DNA of 64,000 nt. Source: Sycon ciliatum (taxonomy: Eukaryota > Porifera > Calcarea > Leucosolenida > Sycettidae). The translations under genes were made by a program, and so were the position numbers. The DNA lies in assembly GCF_964019385.1 (NCBI RefSeq), contig NC_088655.1:23181527-23245526 (forward strand), read 5' to 3'. The notes under the pieces were generated by a model. It was given only the letters and a program-made list of their open reading frames with translations. It was not told the origin of the DNA and made no database searches. Of the stretch, positions 45,526 to 57,942 are shown one piece after another (the stretch's first letter is position 1; each line of letters opens with the position of its first letter).

Positions 45526-46093
45526 CAGGTCGTCCCTCGTTAATACATAATCTCTGGGACTTGACAAATGTTATGTATTAACGGGGTTTATGTACTAAAC
45601 GGAAGTGTACATAACTTGCTTGTGTACCAGAATTTTTCACTTTTTTCAACTTTTCTGAGTGTTTCTGGCTACCATGACAAGAGAGCGAGATATTCTTGAT
45701 TCCCTCGATATAACATAAAAATTATGTTATAACGGTGACAGTTAGTGAAGAATCTACAGTTCACATGATACATGCCCAGCCGCGCCTGTACAGTCACTCG
45801 GGAAAAAACAGAGCTTTGTCGGTTTGTGATGTGCGCTCTGATTTCTGAGCTAATTGCATCCACAAGTAGAAACTAGAACACAATGTGCCTCTACTGGAAG
45901 GCCAAAAGACCAACAAATTATGTACTATTGAGGTAGGTGACATGCGGGTACAGAGAAATGTTATGTACTAACGGGGTTTATGTACTAACGAATTATGTAC
46001 TAACCGACAAAATTTGTATGGAAGTGACCACGTTTCGTCCGGGACTTGAGATTTCTTATGTACTAACCGGACTCGTATTAACGGGGGACGACC
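45526..46093. mobile_element. TIR element family E, unit 2
   Basis: Orthologous to 22452-23020, TA-flanked. Confidence 0.72.
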
Positions 46094-46338
46094 TAGTAGT
46101 ACTAGCAGCACACGAAGCACAGAAAGCCATATCGCTTCGACTAGGCCTTTCGTACCATTACTTTTCAAGACGAATTCAATTAAGGACTTGATTGATACTT
46201 TGTTAATTATAACCGGCACTTTGGCGGTCAGAGCATTGGCAAAATTACACTTTAAAAGATAACGCTAGTGTAGTAGCATAGTAATAGTACTAGCGGGAAT
46301 GAGACTTTTTCTAAATTTTTTCACATTTCTTTCTCCAG

Positions 46339-46498
46339 TTCCACCGGTTGTTCAGAGAGTGAGTAATGCCACCCAGGACAGTCTTGAAGCAAGCAATGTC
46401 ACATTCAGTTTTGCGTACACAAACTCCCCACAACCACAGCCAAGCATACAGTGGGCACTGCCCATGGCCAGTCCGAGATTTGAAGTTTCAACGAACAG
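46339..46498 (+). CDS. Unit 2 exon 25: Cys-less Ig first half
   Basis: Acceptor ctccag, phase 2 donor gtaaga. Protein identical to unit 1. Confidence 0.8.
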
Positions 46499-46841
46499 GT
46501 AAGACACCACCATTGCACCGCACCCCACTCGAGTGAACAGTTTTCAGCACAAGTATTGATGGAAAAAATTGTGTGTTGCTCCCTACATGAGAGCTCGCGC
46601 TATTCCTGCCGACTTGAGTTTTCACTTGACTGACTCACGACAGGGTATCGCCGAGGTCGCACCAACCTCTTCTTCACAGTATTGATGGAAGCTGGAAATA
46701 TTCTTTTCTCAAGACTTTATGCCCAGAGGCGTTTTTATAACTATCATGATCACTATTGCCAGCAATGCTTCCATTTTCATAGCCTTTTAATAATAATAAT
46801 CAATGAATGGATATTTCCCCGGTGTTAATGTGTGAGTGCAG

Positions 46842-46951
46842 GATGTCTTTGACTATTCGCAACTTGTCCCTGGATGATGCCGATACCTACGAAGTGTGGA
46901 TTAGTAATGCAGCAGGCATCACTTCGCTCAGCTTTACAGTCGTTGTTTACG
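46842..46951 (+). CDS. Unit 2 exon 26: Cys-less Ig second half
   Basis: Acceptor gtgcag in phase 2, donor gtaaga. The last base is g rather than a, which turns the codon shared with exon 27 from Thr to Ala. Confidence 0.82.
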
Positions 46952-47046
46952 GTAAGAGTTCACTAAAAAAACTTCAAGTTTATGCTCCATGGTGATTACG
47001 CTTTCTTGAGGGATGCACACTGCTGCTTGAGGAAGTCCGTTCAAGG

Positions 47047-47396
47047 GAGTCAGTGAGTAAGTGAGTCAGTGAGTCAAGGAGTCAGTGAGTCAGTGAGCCA
47101 ATAAGTCAGTGAGTCAGTGTGTCAGTGAGTCAGTGAGTCAATGAGTCAGTGAGTCAGTCAGTCAATGAGTCAGTCAGTCAGTGAGTCAGTCAGTCAATGA
47201 GTCAGTGAGTCAGCGAGTCAGTGAGTCAATGAGTCAGTGAGTCAGTGAGTCAATAAGTCAGTGAGTCAGTCAGTCAGTGAGTCAGTGAGTCAATGAGTCA
47301 ATGAGTCAGTGAGTCAGTGAGTACCCAGGTAAGTGAGTCAGTGAGTCCGTGAGTCAGCTTTCCGCAAGTAAGTGAGTCAGTGAGTCAGCTTTCCGC
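47047..47396. repeat. GTGAGTCA minisatellite, unit 2
   Basis: Counterpart of 23970-24372 in the intron 46952-47719, about 50 bases shorter and with a different order of variants. Confidence 0.9.
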
Positions 47397-47719
47397 CCTG
47401 GACTAGTGAACATGCGGTCTCTGGTCTTGGGCTGTACAGCGCCACGCGTGTAGATGACTGACACGATCACGATCCCATTTCAACGAGCAGCAGAGTGTGT
47501 GACGACTGTGTGACGCATTGTGAATAAATGCTCTCTGCCAGAACATGATGCAAGTCAGGGCCACTATCACTATCGACAAATCCCGAACCTCATTCCCTTT
47601 CAATGTCTTACGTACAAGACGACTTTTGCTAATTTGTGTCAATTTTGTCTCCGATTCACATTTTTATAAATATCTATTTGAAATTTTCTGCTTGGTGCTC
47701 TCTTTCCATTCCTGTACAG

Positions 47720-47893
47720 CATTACCCCGCATTACCAGCCCTGCTGATGATGCAGTGTACATTGTCAATGTAACAGACGTGTTCCAAGTCACCTGTCACT
47801 CTGAATCGTATCCTGAAGCAGCCGTCTCCATCCTGAACGGCACTGATGACCAAATATACAGTTCCAAATATGCAGCGATCACGGAATCAAATG
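47720..47893 (+). CDS. Unit 2 exon 27: Ig first half
   Basis: Acceptor gtacag, donor gtacgt. Asp to Ala (PEAAVSI) from unit 1. Confidence 0.8.
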
Positions 47894-48778
47894 GTACGTA
47901 CATACACTTTGGTGGTGCATGTTGGGACACGACGAGGGCATTGTATTCCTATTGCTTCGCTGCGGATCACCACTTTGCAATAATTTGTGTAAAATTCATC
48001 CCTAGAAACTGACCGTTGTTTACCAGCCAAGCAAATTTCAGCTCTGCTGCTTTCAGTAATGGCCCGCGGTCCGTGGCATGCAAAGTACATGAACCAGAGA
48101 GTGTGCAACTCCCGCTATGGGATCTGCGATGTCAGAACTTCACATCATGTGGCAAACAGATACACAAATATGTTCACTCTGTCATGATAGATGCCATGTT
48201 GCCATAGATGCCCTGCTTTATATTCAGCTCTCTCGTGGCGACTTCCCACTGTTTTCTCATGTAGAATTTGGAATCATGTCACATGATGTGAAGTTCTGGT
48301 GTCACAGGAGTGGACAGAGGTTGTGCAGGAAGTTGCAAACTGTTGGGGTTATTTTGTCCAAGTGGCATGCATAAGTAAAATCTGTGGGAATTCTCAACAT
48401 TCCTAGTGGCAACCGAGGGTTTGGTCTAAGATCGGGGTAGAGCAGTACCAACCCACCACAGATATCTTTATATCCCTTGTCAGATGGATAAGTGTAGAAG
48501 AGTACAGTTCTGGACAGAGAAATCCAACCTGTTATTAACGTAGCACAGTGTTTTGTGCTGCGCTTGGGACTGCATAGGGCTTAACTCCCCGTGCTGTTCT
48601 ATTCATGATGCTAGATTTCTCTGCCCAGCACCATGTATGACCATAGGAACTCAATCTGGTCCAGGTGAGCTGTGCACCTGGCGGATTTCTTTCGCACAGA
48701 TCCAGGTGCTTTTTCAATGGAGTCACTAATGCAATCTGGCTTTTATAGTAGTCGTCGCTTGATGTTTCTCCTATTTAG

Positions 48779-48934
48779 CTTCCATTCCGGGAACTCAACA
48801 AATACAATCAAGCAGCACCATGACTATCGCCAACACAACAATATCTCATAACGGCACGTACACATGTCAGGCTCAGCTCGCTACTCCAATAGGGGCATAC
48901 GCGAGAAGCACCACATTCTCGTTAACAGTGGCAG
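48779..48934 (+). CDS. Unit 2 exon 28: Ig second half, fast-changing
   Basis: Acceptor atttag, donor gtaagt. Five replacements from unit 1 in 52 codons (GTQQIQSS, NTTISHNG, GAYARSTT regions); F-strand GTYTCQA kept. Confidence 0.83.
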
Positions 48935-49239
48935 GTAAGTGAATCCTTGTAGCATTTTCTCTTTGGCATTGAGAAGGTTCTATAATGGTTTGATGCTATA
49001 GAGTGGTTGTGCATCTATCACGTGACTATACGGGATAGCTGTGTTTCTTCCAACTCCACTCAACCCAAGTATGTATGGGTCACATTGTGTCCGCCATGTT
49101 CGTTCCACCATCCACATGCCATAATCATTTTCGGCACCAATTTAGTGTCATCACTCCCTACGTGCGTACAATCTGATGACTAACACATTGCCATCTCAGT
49201 ACCTCAATGTCTTCTTGCTGCTTTTGATTGTTGACACAG

Positions 49240-49352
49240 TGAAACCAGTGTTCTCCGTCATCAAGTCCAATTTCACCCGGCTGGAGGCCCAGAGTGTAAC
49301 GTTTACCTTGGTGGTGCTCTACCCTGGCAACCCAGCCATCAAGCCAAGTGAT
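49240..49352 (+). CDS. Unit 2 exon 29: Cys-less Ig first half
   Basis: Acceptor acacag, phase 0 donor gtacgt. Protein identical to unit 1. Confidence 0.82.
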
Positions 49353-49781
49353 GTACGTGCTGATCGTGGTATTGAGCCTTTCACTCTTCATTTCTTATCC
49401 TGACACTTGGTGGCAATAGTGACTGTTTTGGTGTTGGGATATATCTATCGTCTGTACTCATGCCTTCCCGTCATTGCAATCTTTACCAATAGCTTCGGCG
49501 CAAAAATGGCCTAATTCTACATTGCTTACTTTGTGTCGGGTACATAATTATCATTTGGCACTATGGAAGACACCTCATGTTATTCTAAACCAGATCACAA
49601 CGTGCCTGGGATTGATCAAAATGTTGATGATTAGTCATTATTATAATGTCATGAAAATCTGCTCTATTATGAACAGTGAGATCTTTTTCATAGACCACTT
49701 CCCTCTTGCATGCCATCATACGAGTCAGATAGAACACGTATTATTTTCTCTCTGGTCTTATTCTTGTGTCTTCTCTACTAG

Positions 49782-49959
49782 ATCATTTGGGAGTCGCCCC
49801 TTGGCACTGTGCATCCGATTGGATCCACATTTGTGTTCTCCGTTGATCGTCAACGCCTCACAATCAATCGACTGCAGCGCCTCGACTCTGGCATGTACAC
49901 AGCACGAGCTGGAAATTACAATGGCTTTGCAGTGGCCGTCTTCCACCTGCTGATGAATG
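49782..49959 (+). CDS. Unit 3 exon 1: Cys-less Ig second half
   Basis: Acceptor tactag in phase 0, donor gtatgt. Protein identical to unit 2; all changes are silent. Completes exon 29 of unit 2. Confidence 0.83.
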
Positions 49960-50029
49960 GTATGTAACCTGGGTCTACAGAGATTATTCTACGGTATGTC
50001 CAGGTGCATACTCACACACACAACCGCAC

Positions 50030-50105
50030 CCCCCCCCCACAAATACACTCCCGAACACACGCACACATGCACGCACACCTACACACCTACACACACGCAC
50101 GCCCG

Positions 50106-50152
<47 letters not shown>
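50030..50152. repeat. CA microsatellite, unit 3
   Basis: C run then CA units, purest at about 50110-50152; the tract is interrupted by the following insertion. Another C run is at 50663-50677. Confidence 0.9.
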
Positions 50153-50158
<6 letters not shown>

Positions 50159-50514
50159 GTACTTGCTCACTGCCAAAACTGGTCACGTGGGTCTCCCCGG
50201 GAGAGGGGAGAGAGACTCAAAAGGAATCTTGGAAAGATGACTCAATTGGCCATTGAACCACCCAGCGGCCGACACCCCCTGAAATCCCCAAACTAGGGTG
50301 GACTTGAAATGATCCCACTGATGGGCTCACCACACCTCAGTAAGTGGGTGAGGACAAGGTGCAGAAAAAGGATTGACGGCATCAGGGTATCCGTCCCGGG
50401 ATCCAACTGCAGGTACCCCTGCCCCCAGTGAAGGTAATACTTGGTACCAGTGTGGGTGGCTAAATCAGAGTGGATCTGATATAAGCTTCACTAGCACCAT
50501 TGATTACACAAGAC
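50153..50514. mobile_element. About 360-base insertion inside the CA tract, unit 3 only
   Basis: Unit 2 runs from CA repeats straight into gcacacacataacccatg; unit 3 has this extra tract starting cttgtacttgctcactgcc. It is GC-richer than the flanks, with no long ORF or TIR. Class unknown; a tRNA-derived SINE is possible but no clear box motifs are visible. Confidence 0.55.
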
Positions 50515-50806
50515 ACGCACACACATAACCCATGTTCGAAGAACCTGCAAATTTACCAGCATCCACGTCTTGTAATGCTATGAGGTTTGCGCTCACATTG
50601 AAATTGTCAAGCATCAGATAGTGTGTCATTTGTATCAAATTGTGATGTTCCCAGACTATTAGCCCCCCCCCCCCCCCACACACACACACCATTCTCAAAT
50701 ACCTCCATTAATGGTCAATGCCATGCTATAACAAGTGATCTCCTTGTTCCAAAACACTTGTGAATGCTCTTACTTATGAAGTTTTGGTTTTTTGTCAATG
50801 ATGCAG

Positions 50807-50986
50807 TTCGACCCTTCATATCAACCCCTTCTAGAGATGAGAAGTTTACTGTAGAGGAGGGAAAGTCCCTATCGATCCCATGCAATGCCAGTGCTTTCCC
50901 CAGCACCATGCCCGTGTGGGAGCAGATCGGACTGGGTCGAGTTCCCACCACGGGCAGCGTCAGTGCCAGCACACTATCCTCTTATG
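50807..50986 (+). CDS. Unit 3 exon 2: Ig first half
   Basis: Acceptor atgcag, donor gtaagc. As unit 2 except His to Gln (VWEQIG). Confidence 0.83.
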
Positions 50987-51032
50987 GTAAGCATGGTATT
51001 ATTAGTATTCCCGTAGCTATAGCTCTTTTCAC

Positions 51033-51135
51033 AAAATTATTATTATTTTTATTAAACTCAATCTCGTAGCATGTGCACCCATTGCTAATGTGGGGAGCAA
51101 CCCCAGAGATGAGGGCAATAACCAGCCATGGTAAG
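51033..51135 (-). repeat. SINE-like fragment, unit 3
   Basis: Counterpart of 27634-27735 with a shorter ATT run. Confidence 0.4.
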
Positions 51136-51237
51136 AGTACAATAGAAAACAGTGGTATGATTCAATTGCCAACTGTCGATGACTACTGTAAGACCGGACA
51201 TGTTACCGAACATTTAATTCTAACGATTTAATGAAAT

Positions 51238-51332
51238 AATACTCATAAAAAGGACACACTTCAGGCTCATTACAAACATCTTGAAAGTTTTTGTCTTCAC
51301 AAAACTGAAACTGTTTACCTATTTAATGAAAT
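51238..51332. mobile_element. 95-base insertion with 12-base target duplication, unit 3 only
   Basis: atttaatgaaat occurs at 51226-51237 and 51321-51332; unit 2 has it once. The 83 unique bases have no TIR and no clear tail. Confidence 0.65.
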
Positions 51333-52123
51333 ATATATATTTTTTAAACATTTGAAGTCGTTATGTGCAAAACGATATGTACATGCACTGCAGGCCCGGT
51401 GGAACCGGTCCGGTTAGTCAGGCCATGACCGGGTCTACGTTTTAGCCATCAATGTGTGTTTACTGCTGAAGAGGTCATGTGTGTACCCTTCACATCATTC
51501 ACAACGTATGAAAGTCATGTGTGTACCCTTCACATCATTCACAAAGAATGAAAGGCTTGGGTGTGGCAGGATCTATAAAAACCTACTTACGCCAGTTCAG
51601 TGAATCATTAATTCTCTTTTAAGGACATAACATGCTATGTCTATTGCCAAGTTGGACACATCCGCAATAGTATTATTGCTATCAAATGCGATGGGTCACG
51701 AAGACTTTCTAAAAAAAATTAAGCAGTATTTTTGCTGTGTCTTCATTAAACAGCAAAGAGTCTCGTTCGCTTGGTTCAGTGAAAATGTCATCTGGGCAGT
51801 TAGTTGTCTCGATCTTGTTTGATCTTGTCAGCCGAGCGCGGAGTTACTGATCCATACAATAGCAAAGAAGCCGACTGAACAAAAGCATTTGAACCCGGCT
51901 CTAATAGGGGATTCACACACACGGGTAGAACCAAGGTTTTTGGGAAAGTTGTTCCCATTCCGACAATAATGCATGTTGAATGCAACACATAGTGCAGAAT
52001 GAACTACTAAAATGCAGTACAGTTTATTTATTTTGAATTCATCCACCAAAAATTCATGGCAAAAAATGCGACCAATAGAAAACTGACAACATGTATATGC
52101 ACACTGTCTTTTCTGGGACATAG

Positions 52124-52273
52124 ATGCAACACAGCAACTCTACCTGACGGCGAATATTCTGGTGATTTCCGACGCTACATTCTACAACTGCGGCAGATAC
52201 CGTTGCGAAATTGCGATAGTCGACGACACTGGCTCACATTTCACTGCTGTTGAAGTGGACATAGATGTGCAAG
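52124..52273 (+). CDS. Unit 3 exon 3: Ig second half with extra Cys
   Basis: Acceptor acatag, donor gtaggg. TFYNSGRYRCE of units 1 and 2 reads TFYNCGRYRCE, adding a Cys four residues before the canonical one. Confidence 0.82.
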
Positions 52274-52750
52274 GTAGGGTTAATTGTATTTGCCATTATG
52301 CCGAATGTGCTTTCTGAGAAAATGTGAAATAATGGCCATGGGCATGAACGGACCTGCCAAACTAGATCTGCACTTTAGTTGCATTGTCTGCCCAAGGCAA
52401 GTCATGGAAATGATGCAGTGCTTCAAATTCATAGAAGTACCCATTACCCCTAAATAGAGATTGTTCATCAGCAAAATTGTATCCTGCAATTAGGCAGGCA
52501 ACACACAGACAGACAACGTACAACACCAATGGATCTTCAAATTACTGTCAAGCACCTCTGTCCCGGAAATATGATCTGCTACTTATTTGGAGGTTTTACA
52601 AGTATGGCGTAGATGATCTTTTGATAGTCTGCATCAAGCCAAATATTAGCTTTGAGAGACTGTTTACAGAACTGCAAATTCCTGTCAGTATACTGCGCTA
52701 GTCGGAATCCATATTGTGTTACCAATGATGTTTCACTGCTTTGTGTTCAG

Positions 52751-53047
52751 CCGGTCCAAGGTTCAACCAGTCTCAACGTGAATACACAGTTCTCGAAGGT
52801 GAAATGCTTGACGTCGAATGCATCGCATTCGCCAATCCACGGCCATTGTTTGTCTGGACTGTATCACCGGGATTTCCCGCTGCGATGACTGGCCTGGCTA
52901 GTGACGTCACAGTCTTGCCATACCATACTTCTACGTATAGTATGAGCAATGCTGCTGTGGACGGATTGTTGAACAACTACACACTGACTTGCAACGTGAA
53001 CAACTCCATTGCCACAGCCAGCACTACATTCACTGTCGTAGTGCAAA
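52751..53047 (+). CDS. Unit 3 exon 4: complete Ig
   Basis: Acceptor gttcag, donor gtaagt. Both canonical Cys present as in unit 1; Ile to Val near the end (TVVVQ). Confidence 0.85.
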
Positions 53048-53397
53048 GTAAGTCAAGTCTAGAATTGTCAAAAAGTAACACTGCACATTACCTTTCCTTC
53101 TCACATGAGGGCATGTGTGCATCTGTGCATATGTGACCAGTTTCTGTCAGTTCCTGAGCACTTCTGGAGCCTGGACTATTGTGCTTTGTGATTTCTTATG
53201 TCTTCAAGTCATTTATTTCCTTTCCTCCTTTTCTTCTTTCCTTCCATATTCGCCGTTATGTTGTTGGGCCCGTTCTCGTAAGTGGATCTGTCCCAAAGTC
53301 ATGCCGCAGTCGCTCATTTCAAAGAAACTGATCTTTCACCCGCCATTCCACTCTCCTTGCTCATATCGAGCTCACGGTTGTGTGCTTTGTGTGTGTG

Positions 53398-53399
<2 letters not shown>

Positions 53400-53482
<83 letters not shown>
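53400..53482. repeat. GT microsatellite, unit 3
   Basis: About 41 GT units; longest of the three homologous tracts. Confidence 0.95.
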
Positions 53483-53485
<3 letters not shown>

Positions 53486-53584
53486 CCTGAGTACCTGTGT
53501 GTGTGTGTTTATGTACATGTGTATTTGTATGTTCTTGCCTGTTTGCATTCATGTCCACGTGTGGATGTGCGTGTCTATTTGCAG

Positions 53585-53881
53585 TCCCACCAGCGTACAT
53601 CAGCTCAAGAACTGGAATATACGTAACGTGCAATGAACACCAATACGTTACACTGAGTTGCACTTACCGTGGACTGCCCGCGCCAACCAGTTTCTGGCAA
53701 CATGCATCGAATGCTACGAACCCTTTATTTACAGTCGTTGAACGAAACAGCACCTTTCCTAATGTGTACACTAGTGCACATGCCTTCCCCAGTGTGAGAA
53801 AGTCGGACGAGGGAAATTACTCATGTTTGTTCCGGAACGATGCAGGGAATGCTTCTCAGGATCTGTTCCTCCGAGTGCAAG
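53585..53881 (+). CDS. Unit 3 exon 5: complete Ig
   Basis: Acceptor tttgcag, donor gtgagc. Protein identical to unit 2. Confidence 0.85.
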
Positions 53882-54242
53882 GTGAGCCTAGTACTAGGCC
53901 TGTCGGTTTTCCGGCAGCACTGTCAAAATATTTCGCTTTCTTTGTCCACTATTTTCTCTGCCTGTTTGAATTTATAGGATCTGTTAATGTCCAAGTACAC
54001 TTTGAAAAGCACCAATGATAATTGATTGTAATGGAAGCAGCTGACAAGAACCAACAAATTAATATAGACTGGTCATGATTCCAGCCATACCTAGAGCTCT
54101 ACCTAAAATAGATGAAGTACACAGGCAACTTGCTGCTCGTTCTCTAGCAAGAAACAGTGATCATCAATTTCGGTGTGCCGTTCTCGGTATTGACTGATTA
54201 TATATAATTATTGGTTACTTTCCCCGTTGCTTTTCCTCTCAG

Positions 54243-54370
54243 TTCCTCCCCGAGCTAGTGCCGTGACGACACTTGTCCACGGTGTTCAAGATATGGTTGC
54301 TTCACTAATAGTTCTACTGGACTTTGCTGGCGATCCGGGTGTTCCTGTGGCTAACATCACTTGGACAAAG
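54243..54370 (+). CDS. Unit 3 exon 6: Cys-less Ig first half
   Basis: Acceptor ctctcag, phase 0 donor gtcagc. Identical in protein to unit 2. Confidence 0.83.
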
Positions 54371-54498
54371 GTCAGCCAATTGTACAAACATTCTTGTTTT
54401 TTTGTGACTATTGCCATTGCTGTCAGACTTGAACTTCAAGCCTGCCTCCAAAATATTGGGGAGCCACCTGCTGCTAAAAATACACCTCTGACTGGAGT

Positions 54499-54681
54499 TA
54501 TGTGTTGCTCCCTACGTGGGAGCTCGCACTCTTCATGCCAACTTGAATTCTCACTTGGCTGACTCATGCCTGCCATCCAGAGCACATGAGAAGCCCATCG
54601 AACCGTCCACTCGGCAAACCTGCGAGAAAGCACTGCTCCCTGCTCAGTACACAGTGTTTCGGGGAATTCAGCCCTCATCAA
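54499..54681 (+). repeat. R1 repeat, unit 3
   Basis: Same site and orientation as 5410-5592. Confidence 0.6.
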
Positions 54682-54735
54682 CGAATGGAGTTAGCTGTAA
54701 AATCGTATTTTCATTCCACTTGTTCCCTTTTGCAG

Positions 54736-54901
54736 TTTGTCAATGCGTCACCCGAAGTGCCAATTCCAACGTCATTCCTATCACAAAGCCGACTGAACCT
54801 CAGCATAGCACACATGAATTACACCGATGCTGGCTTGTACAGTGCACAGCTCTCAAATCCAGCTGGTGCTGCAACTGTAAACTTCACTCTGGAGTACAGA
54901 G
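54736..54901 (+). CDS. Unit 3 exon 7: Cys-less Ig second half
   Basis: Acceptor tttgcag in phase 0, donor gtgagt. Private Arg to Gln (LYSAQLSN). Confidence 0.83.
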
Positions 54902-55084
54902 GTGAGTGGAGACAGTGCATGCCGTTAGAGAGGAAAGCCAGATGAATAAAGAAGGCTGACAGTTATTATCTGGCATTGACGACGTTTGAAAGGATTCCAT
55001 TTTAACATTGGATCATTTAGACCATCAGAAAGGTACTTTTTTCGCTTCTAGATCCTTGTTATGTTTCTGCCCTATCCGTTTCAG

Positions 55085-55405
55085 AGCCACCAAGGTTCAT
55101 CTCACAGCCAGTCGTAGAAACACGTAACGAAGGCGCCAGTGTACAGCTTGAATGCATTGCCAGTGGTGTGCCGAGACCAAGCATCAAGTGGCTGCACAAT
55201 GGAATTGTCCTGAACGGATCAGCAATCACTACAATCACGGAAGCGACGTACAACGCCAGCTTTGCATGTGATCATAGCGAGTGTGTTTTGTCAAAATTGG
55301 CGATATCGAACATCACGTATCCGGAACATCAAGGCGATTATGAGTGTGAAGCATCTAACATTGTGTCTTCTGCCATCAGCCGAAATTCCACTTTGAACAT
55401 TTTTG
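55085..55405 (+). CDS. Unit 3 exon 8: complete Ig
   Basis: Acceptor tttcag, donor gtgagt. Private Thr to Lys (VLSKLAI) and Tyr to Phe at the end; strand B region as unit 1. Confidence 0.87.
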
Positions 55406-56051
55406 GTGAGTAGGTTTGGAACTGTTTGGCCAGGTTTACAATCCAGCCTCAAATGATACTGAAAGCTACACTTCTTTCACTCAAGTCTCAACATTTTTCT
55501 GATGATTTCGTGTCTTAGTAAGGCAGAGCGGAACATTGCAGGTTCTCTTTAAAACCGTGCAAGGTAGCATTTAGTGCCATGATCATTCCTATTTTGATAA
55601 ACGCTTTGCATGGGATGAACATAACTCAGAGCTACAGTCCACTTTCCACCGGGAGTAAGGTAGCGGAGATGCAGCCTACTGTATCCCCCCCTGCTGGGAA
55701 TGTGTATACTTGCACATGCCAGTCGGTGCATTCATATATGCTACATAGCAGTGTGATCCAGCACATGAAATCCGTTGTTTGCAGGTTATGTTCATCAACA
55801 TAGTTGTATAGCCCAAGTGTCTGGACATTTTTTTACGAGAAACCACGAACCTCGAGAACAGAATACTGCATGATAGAGGTGGCTGCAGACGCAATTGTGG
55901 TGGTGAAACAGGAGCATCTCCGCCGACCTGATGTCTCGGCTTCAGCGACACTTCAGTGCACCAAACAGTGCGGAAGAGTAGGCACAGAGGGGAGGGGAGG
56001 ACATGTGCAGGATTTTATGGTACGTGATATTGTGCTGGCTGTTGCTTGCAG

Positions 56052-56173
56052 TTCAGCCAACGGAGACCATTGCCGCATCAGATCTAGCAGTGGTGGAAGG
56101 CGCCACGGTTCATATCACTTGCAATGTACATGCAGCACCAATATCAGCGATAACCTGGTTCTTCAACAATGTG
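56052..56173 (+). CDS. Unit 3 exon 9: Ig first half, fast-changing
   Basis: Acceptor cttgcag, phase 0 donor gtaaga. As unit 2 with one further replacement (HAAPIS for HAVPIS). Confidence 0.82.
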
Positions 56174-56497
56174 GTAAGAGGGGCTGTTTGCTTACTTGGT
56201 ATTTCTAACCTTGATCCTAGTGCAGTGGCCAAGAATACAATCTTGTGCATGAGTCTTGTACTTAGAATTCATCGTGGCTGTGGACAGTGAGAATTAAGTC
56301 GTCCACTTGAGAACTAGAGATTCTGCTCATTTACGGCTAGTGTGACAAATCTCTGCTTATCGGCAGTCAATTTTTTCTTCAGACTTTTCCCGTTTGAGTC
56401 TTACTCTCAACCCAGTGGATATCTTTTAAAACACATGCCTTGAATGAACATCTGAGAATATTGTTCACTTGGTCCTTCTAATGCTGCTGGCTTACAG

Positions 56498-56684
56498 GAC
56501 ATATCATCAAGCCATTCCTTTTCGGCTGGTCGTATTCAACTTACGCAATCCGATCATAATCTGACCATCAGCACGGTCGAATTCCGTGATCGCGGCGTCT
56601 ATCAATGCACAGCCAGTAACACAGATAGCAGCGGAACTCTTGGTGGATCTGTCAACGGCACAGAGGTCACTCTCAGTGTGTATG
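56498..56684 (+). CDS. Unit 3 exon 10: Ig second half
   Basis: Acceptor ttacag in phase 0, donor gtgagt. Protein identical to unit 2. Confidence 0.84.
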
Positions 56685-56726
56685 GTGAGTTGGCAATGTA
56701 CGTGCTTTGCAACTAGTTAATGGCTT

Positions 56727-56869
56727 ATTTATTTATTTATTTATTACAGCATCTCATAGCACAGTGAGAACACCGGCCAATACAAAGAGAGAGGGTGTTA
56801 GCCAACCACGGCAAGGAAGGGAGAAGGGGAGGAGAAGAAAAAAAGGAACCGGCATGGATAAGTAGGCTT
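56727..56869 (-). mobile_element. SINE-like insertion, unit 3 copy
   Basis: Same site, ggctt duplication and (ATTT)n edge as 34842-34983, so inserted before units 2 and 3 separated. Confidence 0.65.
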
Positions 56870-57246
56870 GTAAACGAAACGTTTAGAGTAAGTGAATTTA
56901 GAGTTATAGAAGTACTTGTTCAAGTCCACATTTCTCACTTCTTGGAAGAGCAAGTCTCTCTGGCATCGCAGTATATGTCAGGCCTGTCGCACTGACTTTG
57001 GAGTTGCGGCGGCCATGGAATGGGGGGGGGGGGGGGTCTTGGAGTGTTCTCGAATAATCAGATCTACACGATGTTCTTTCATGAGAAACTTGATCAGCTT
57101 CTCCCGTGTGGCGTGAGCTCTTGATGCTTACAAAATCCCCTTTGTTAACAGTTGAAAAAAAGAATTAATTGTAATTTTGTACATTGCCATATTGTACTAA
57201 TGATCAGCATTGCTGTATGGATGATTATCGCCGATTCCCTCTGCAG

Positions 57247-57570
57247 TTTCGCCAATAATATCCGAAGCACCAGACAATATCACAATTGTCGAGGGTGAGA
57301 ATGTCACTTTAACCTGTATGGCAACTGGGCACCCAGCTCCAAGCATACATTGGCAGTATAATGGTACTGATCTGCCATCGTACTCAAATGTAAGTATTGC
57401 TGAAGGTCCAGTGGAGCCAACCTACATCACCAGCAGCTTGAGTCTGGACAGCGTTGGGTTTGAGCAACGCGGTGCTTACAGATGTGTGGCCAAAATCAAT
57501 GCCACGGGTTCCCGGGACGTGGAGAGAATGAGAGATGTGGCTAGCAGTGAAGGCATTTTGACAGTCTACA
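57247..57570 (+). CDS. Unit 3 exon 11: complete Ig
   Basis: Acceptor ctgcag, donor gtaagt. Protein identical to unit 2. Confidence 0.87.
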
Positions 57571-57942
57571 GTAAGTACCTTTCTGGTAGAAATATTCTTT
57601 GATGCAGGCATACGTTGAGCAATAACGTAGTGCTATGAACTGGTTATAGGGTTGCAGGGCGACAGCAAATTAAGACTGATACCTATTTATGCCTGTGTAT
57701 ATCTTTGTAAGGCATGCTATCTAACTGGTCTGTCGATGTGCTTGTCTCCTTTGCGAACCTGTACAAGTATGCCTGTTGCATGTATGTAAATTATTTACAC
57801 CCTGGACAATTAGCCCATTCATGTTTGCCATGGGATATATATTTGTTTCGCCATGCACGTTCATGGAGATATTATGGATGTTGTAGAAAACAAGACTATT
57901 GCCGGCCATTTTGCATTGTCGATGATGCTTTTGTATATGCAG

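Larger units (their letters stand above)
26923..49239. other. Unit 2 introns over 300 bases with nothing recognised
   Basis: Introns 32002-32362, 33526-34166, 34289-34612, 35681-36051, 37801-38149, 39199-39836, 39997-40342, 42112-42608, 43679-44383, 47894-48778 and 48935-49239, and the part of 27583-28637 beyond the SINE-like tract, show no recognised element. The intron 46499-46841 holds an R1 fragment (about 46570-46680); 41111-41799 has gaagcctggtttgaata tracts like the inside of family B. The joining intron 49353-49781 is plain. Confidence 0.6.
27895..51384 (+). repeat. Recent tandem duplication block 2
   Basis: About 23.5 kb, holding exons 3-29 of unit 2 and exons 1-2 of unit 3. It shares with block 3 the 142-base SINE-like insertion in the intron between exons 10 and 11 and the TIR element before exon 13, neither of which is in block 1. 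The Penelope-like insertion at 28997-30642 is private to it. Confidence 0.75.

Noticed and set aside
3674-56684. Mosaic of units suggesting gene conversion, because exons 4 and 8 look alike in units 1 and 3
   Set aside because: The sites can all be private changes of unit 2 on a (1,(2,3)) tree; shared indels support that tree, so conversion is not required.
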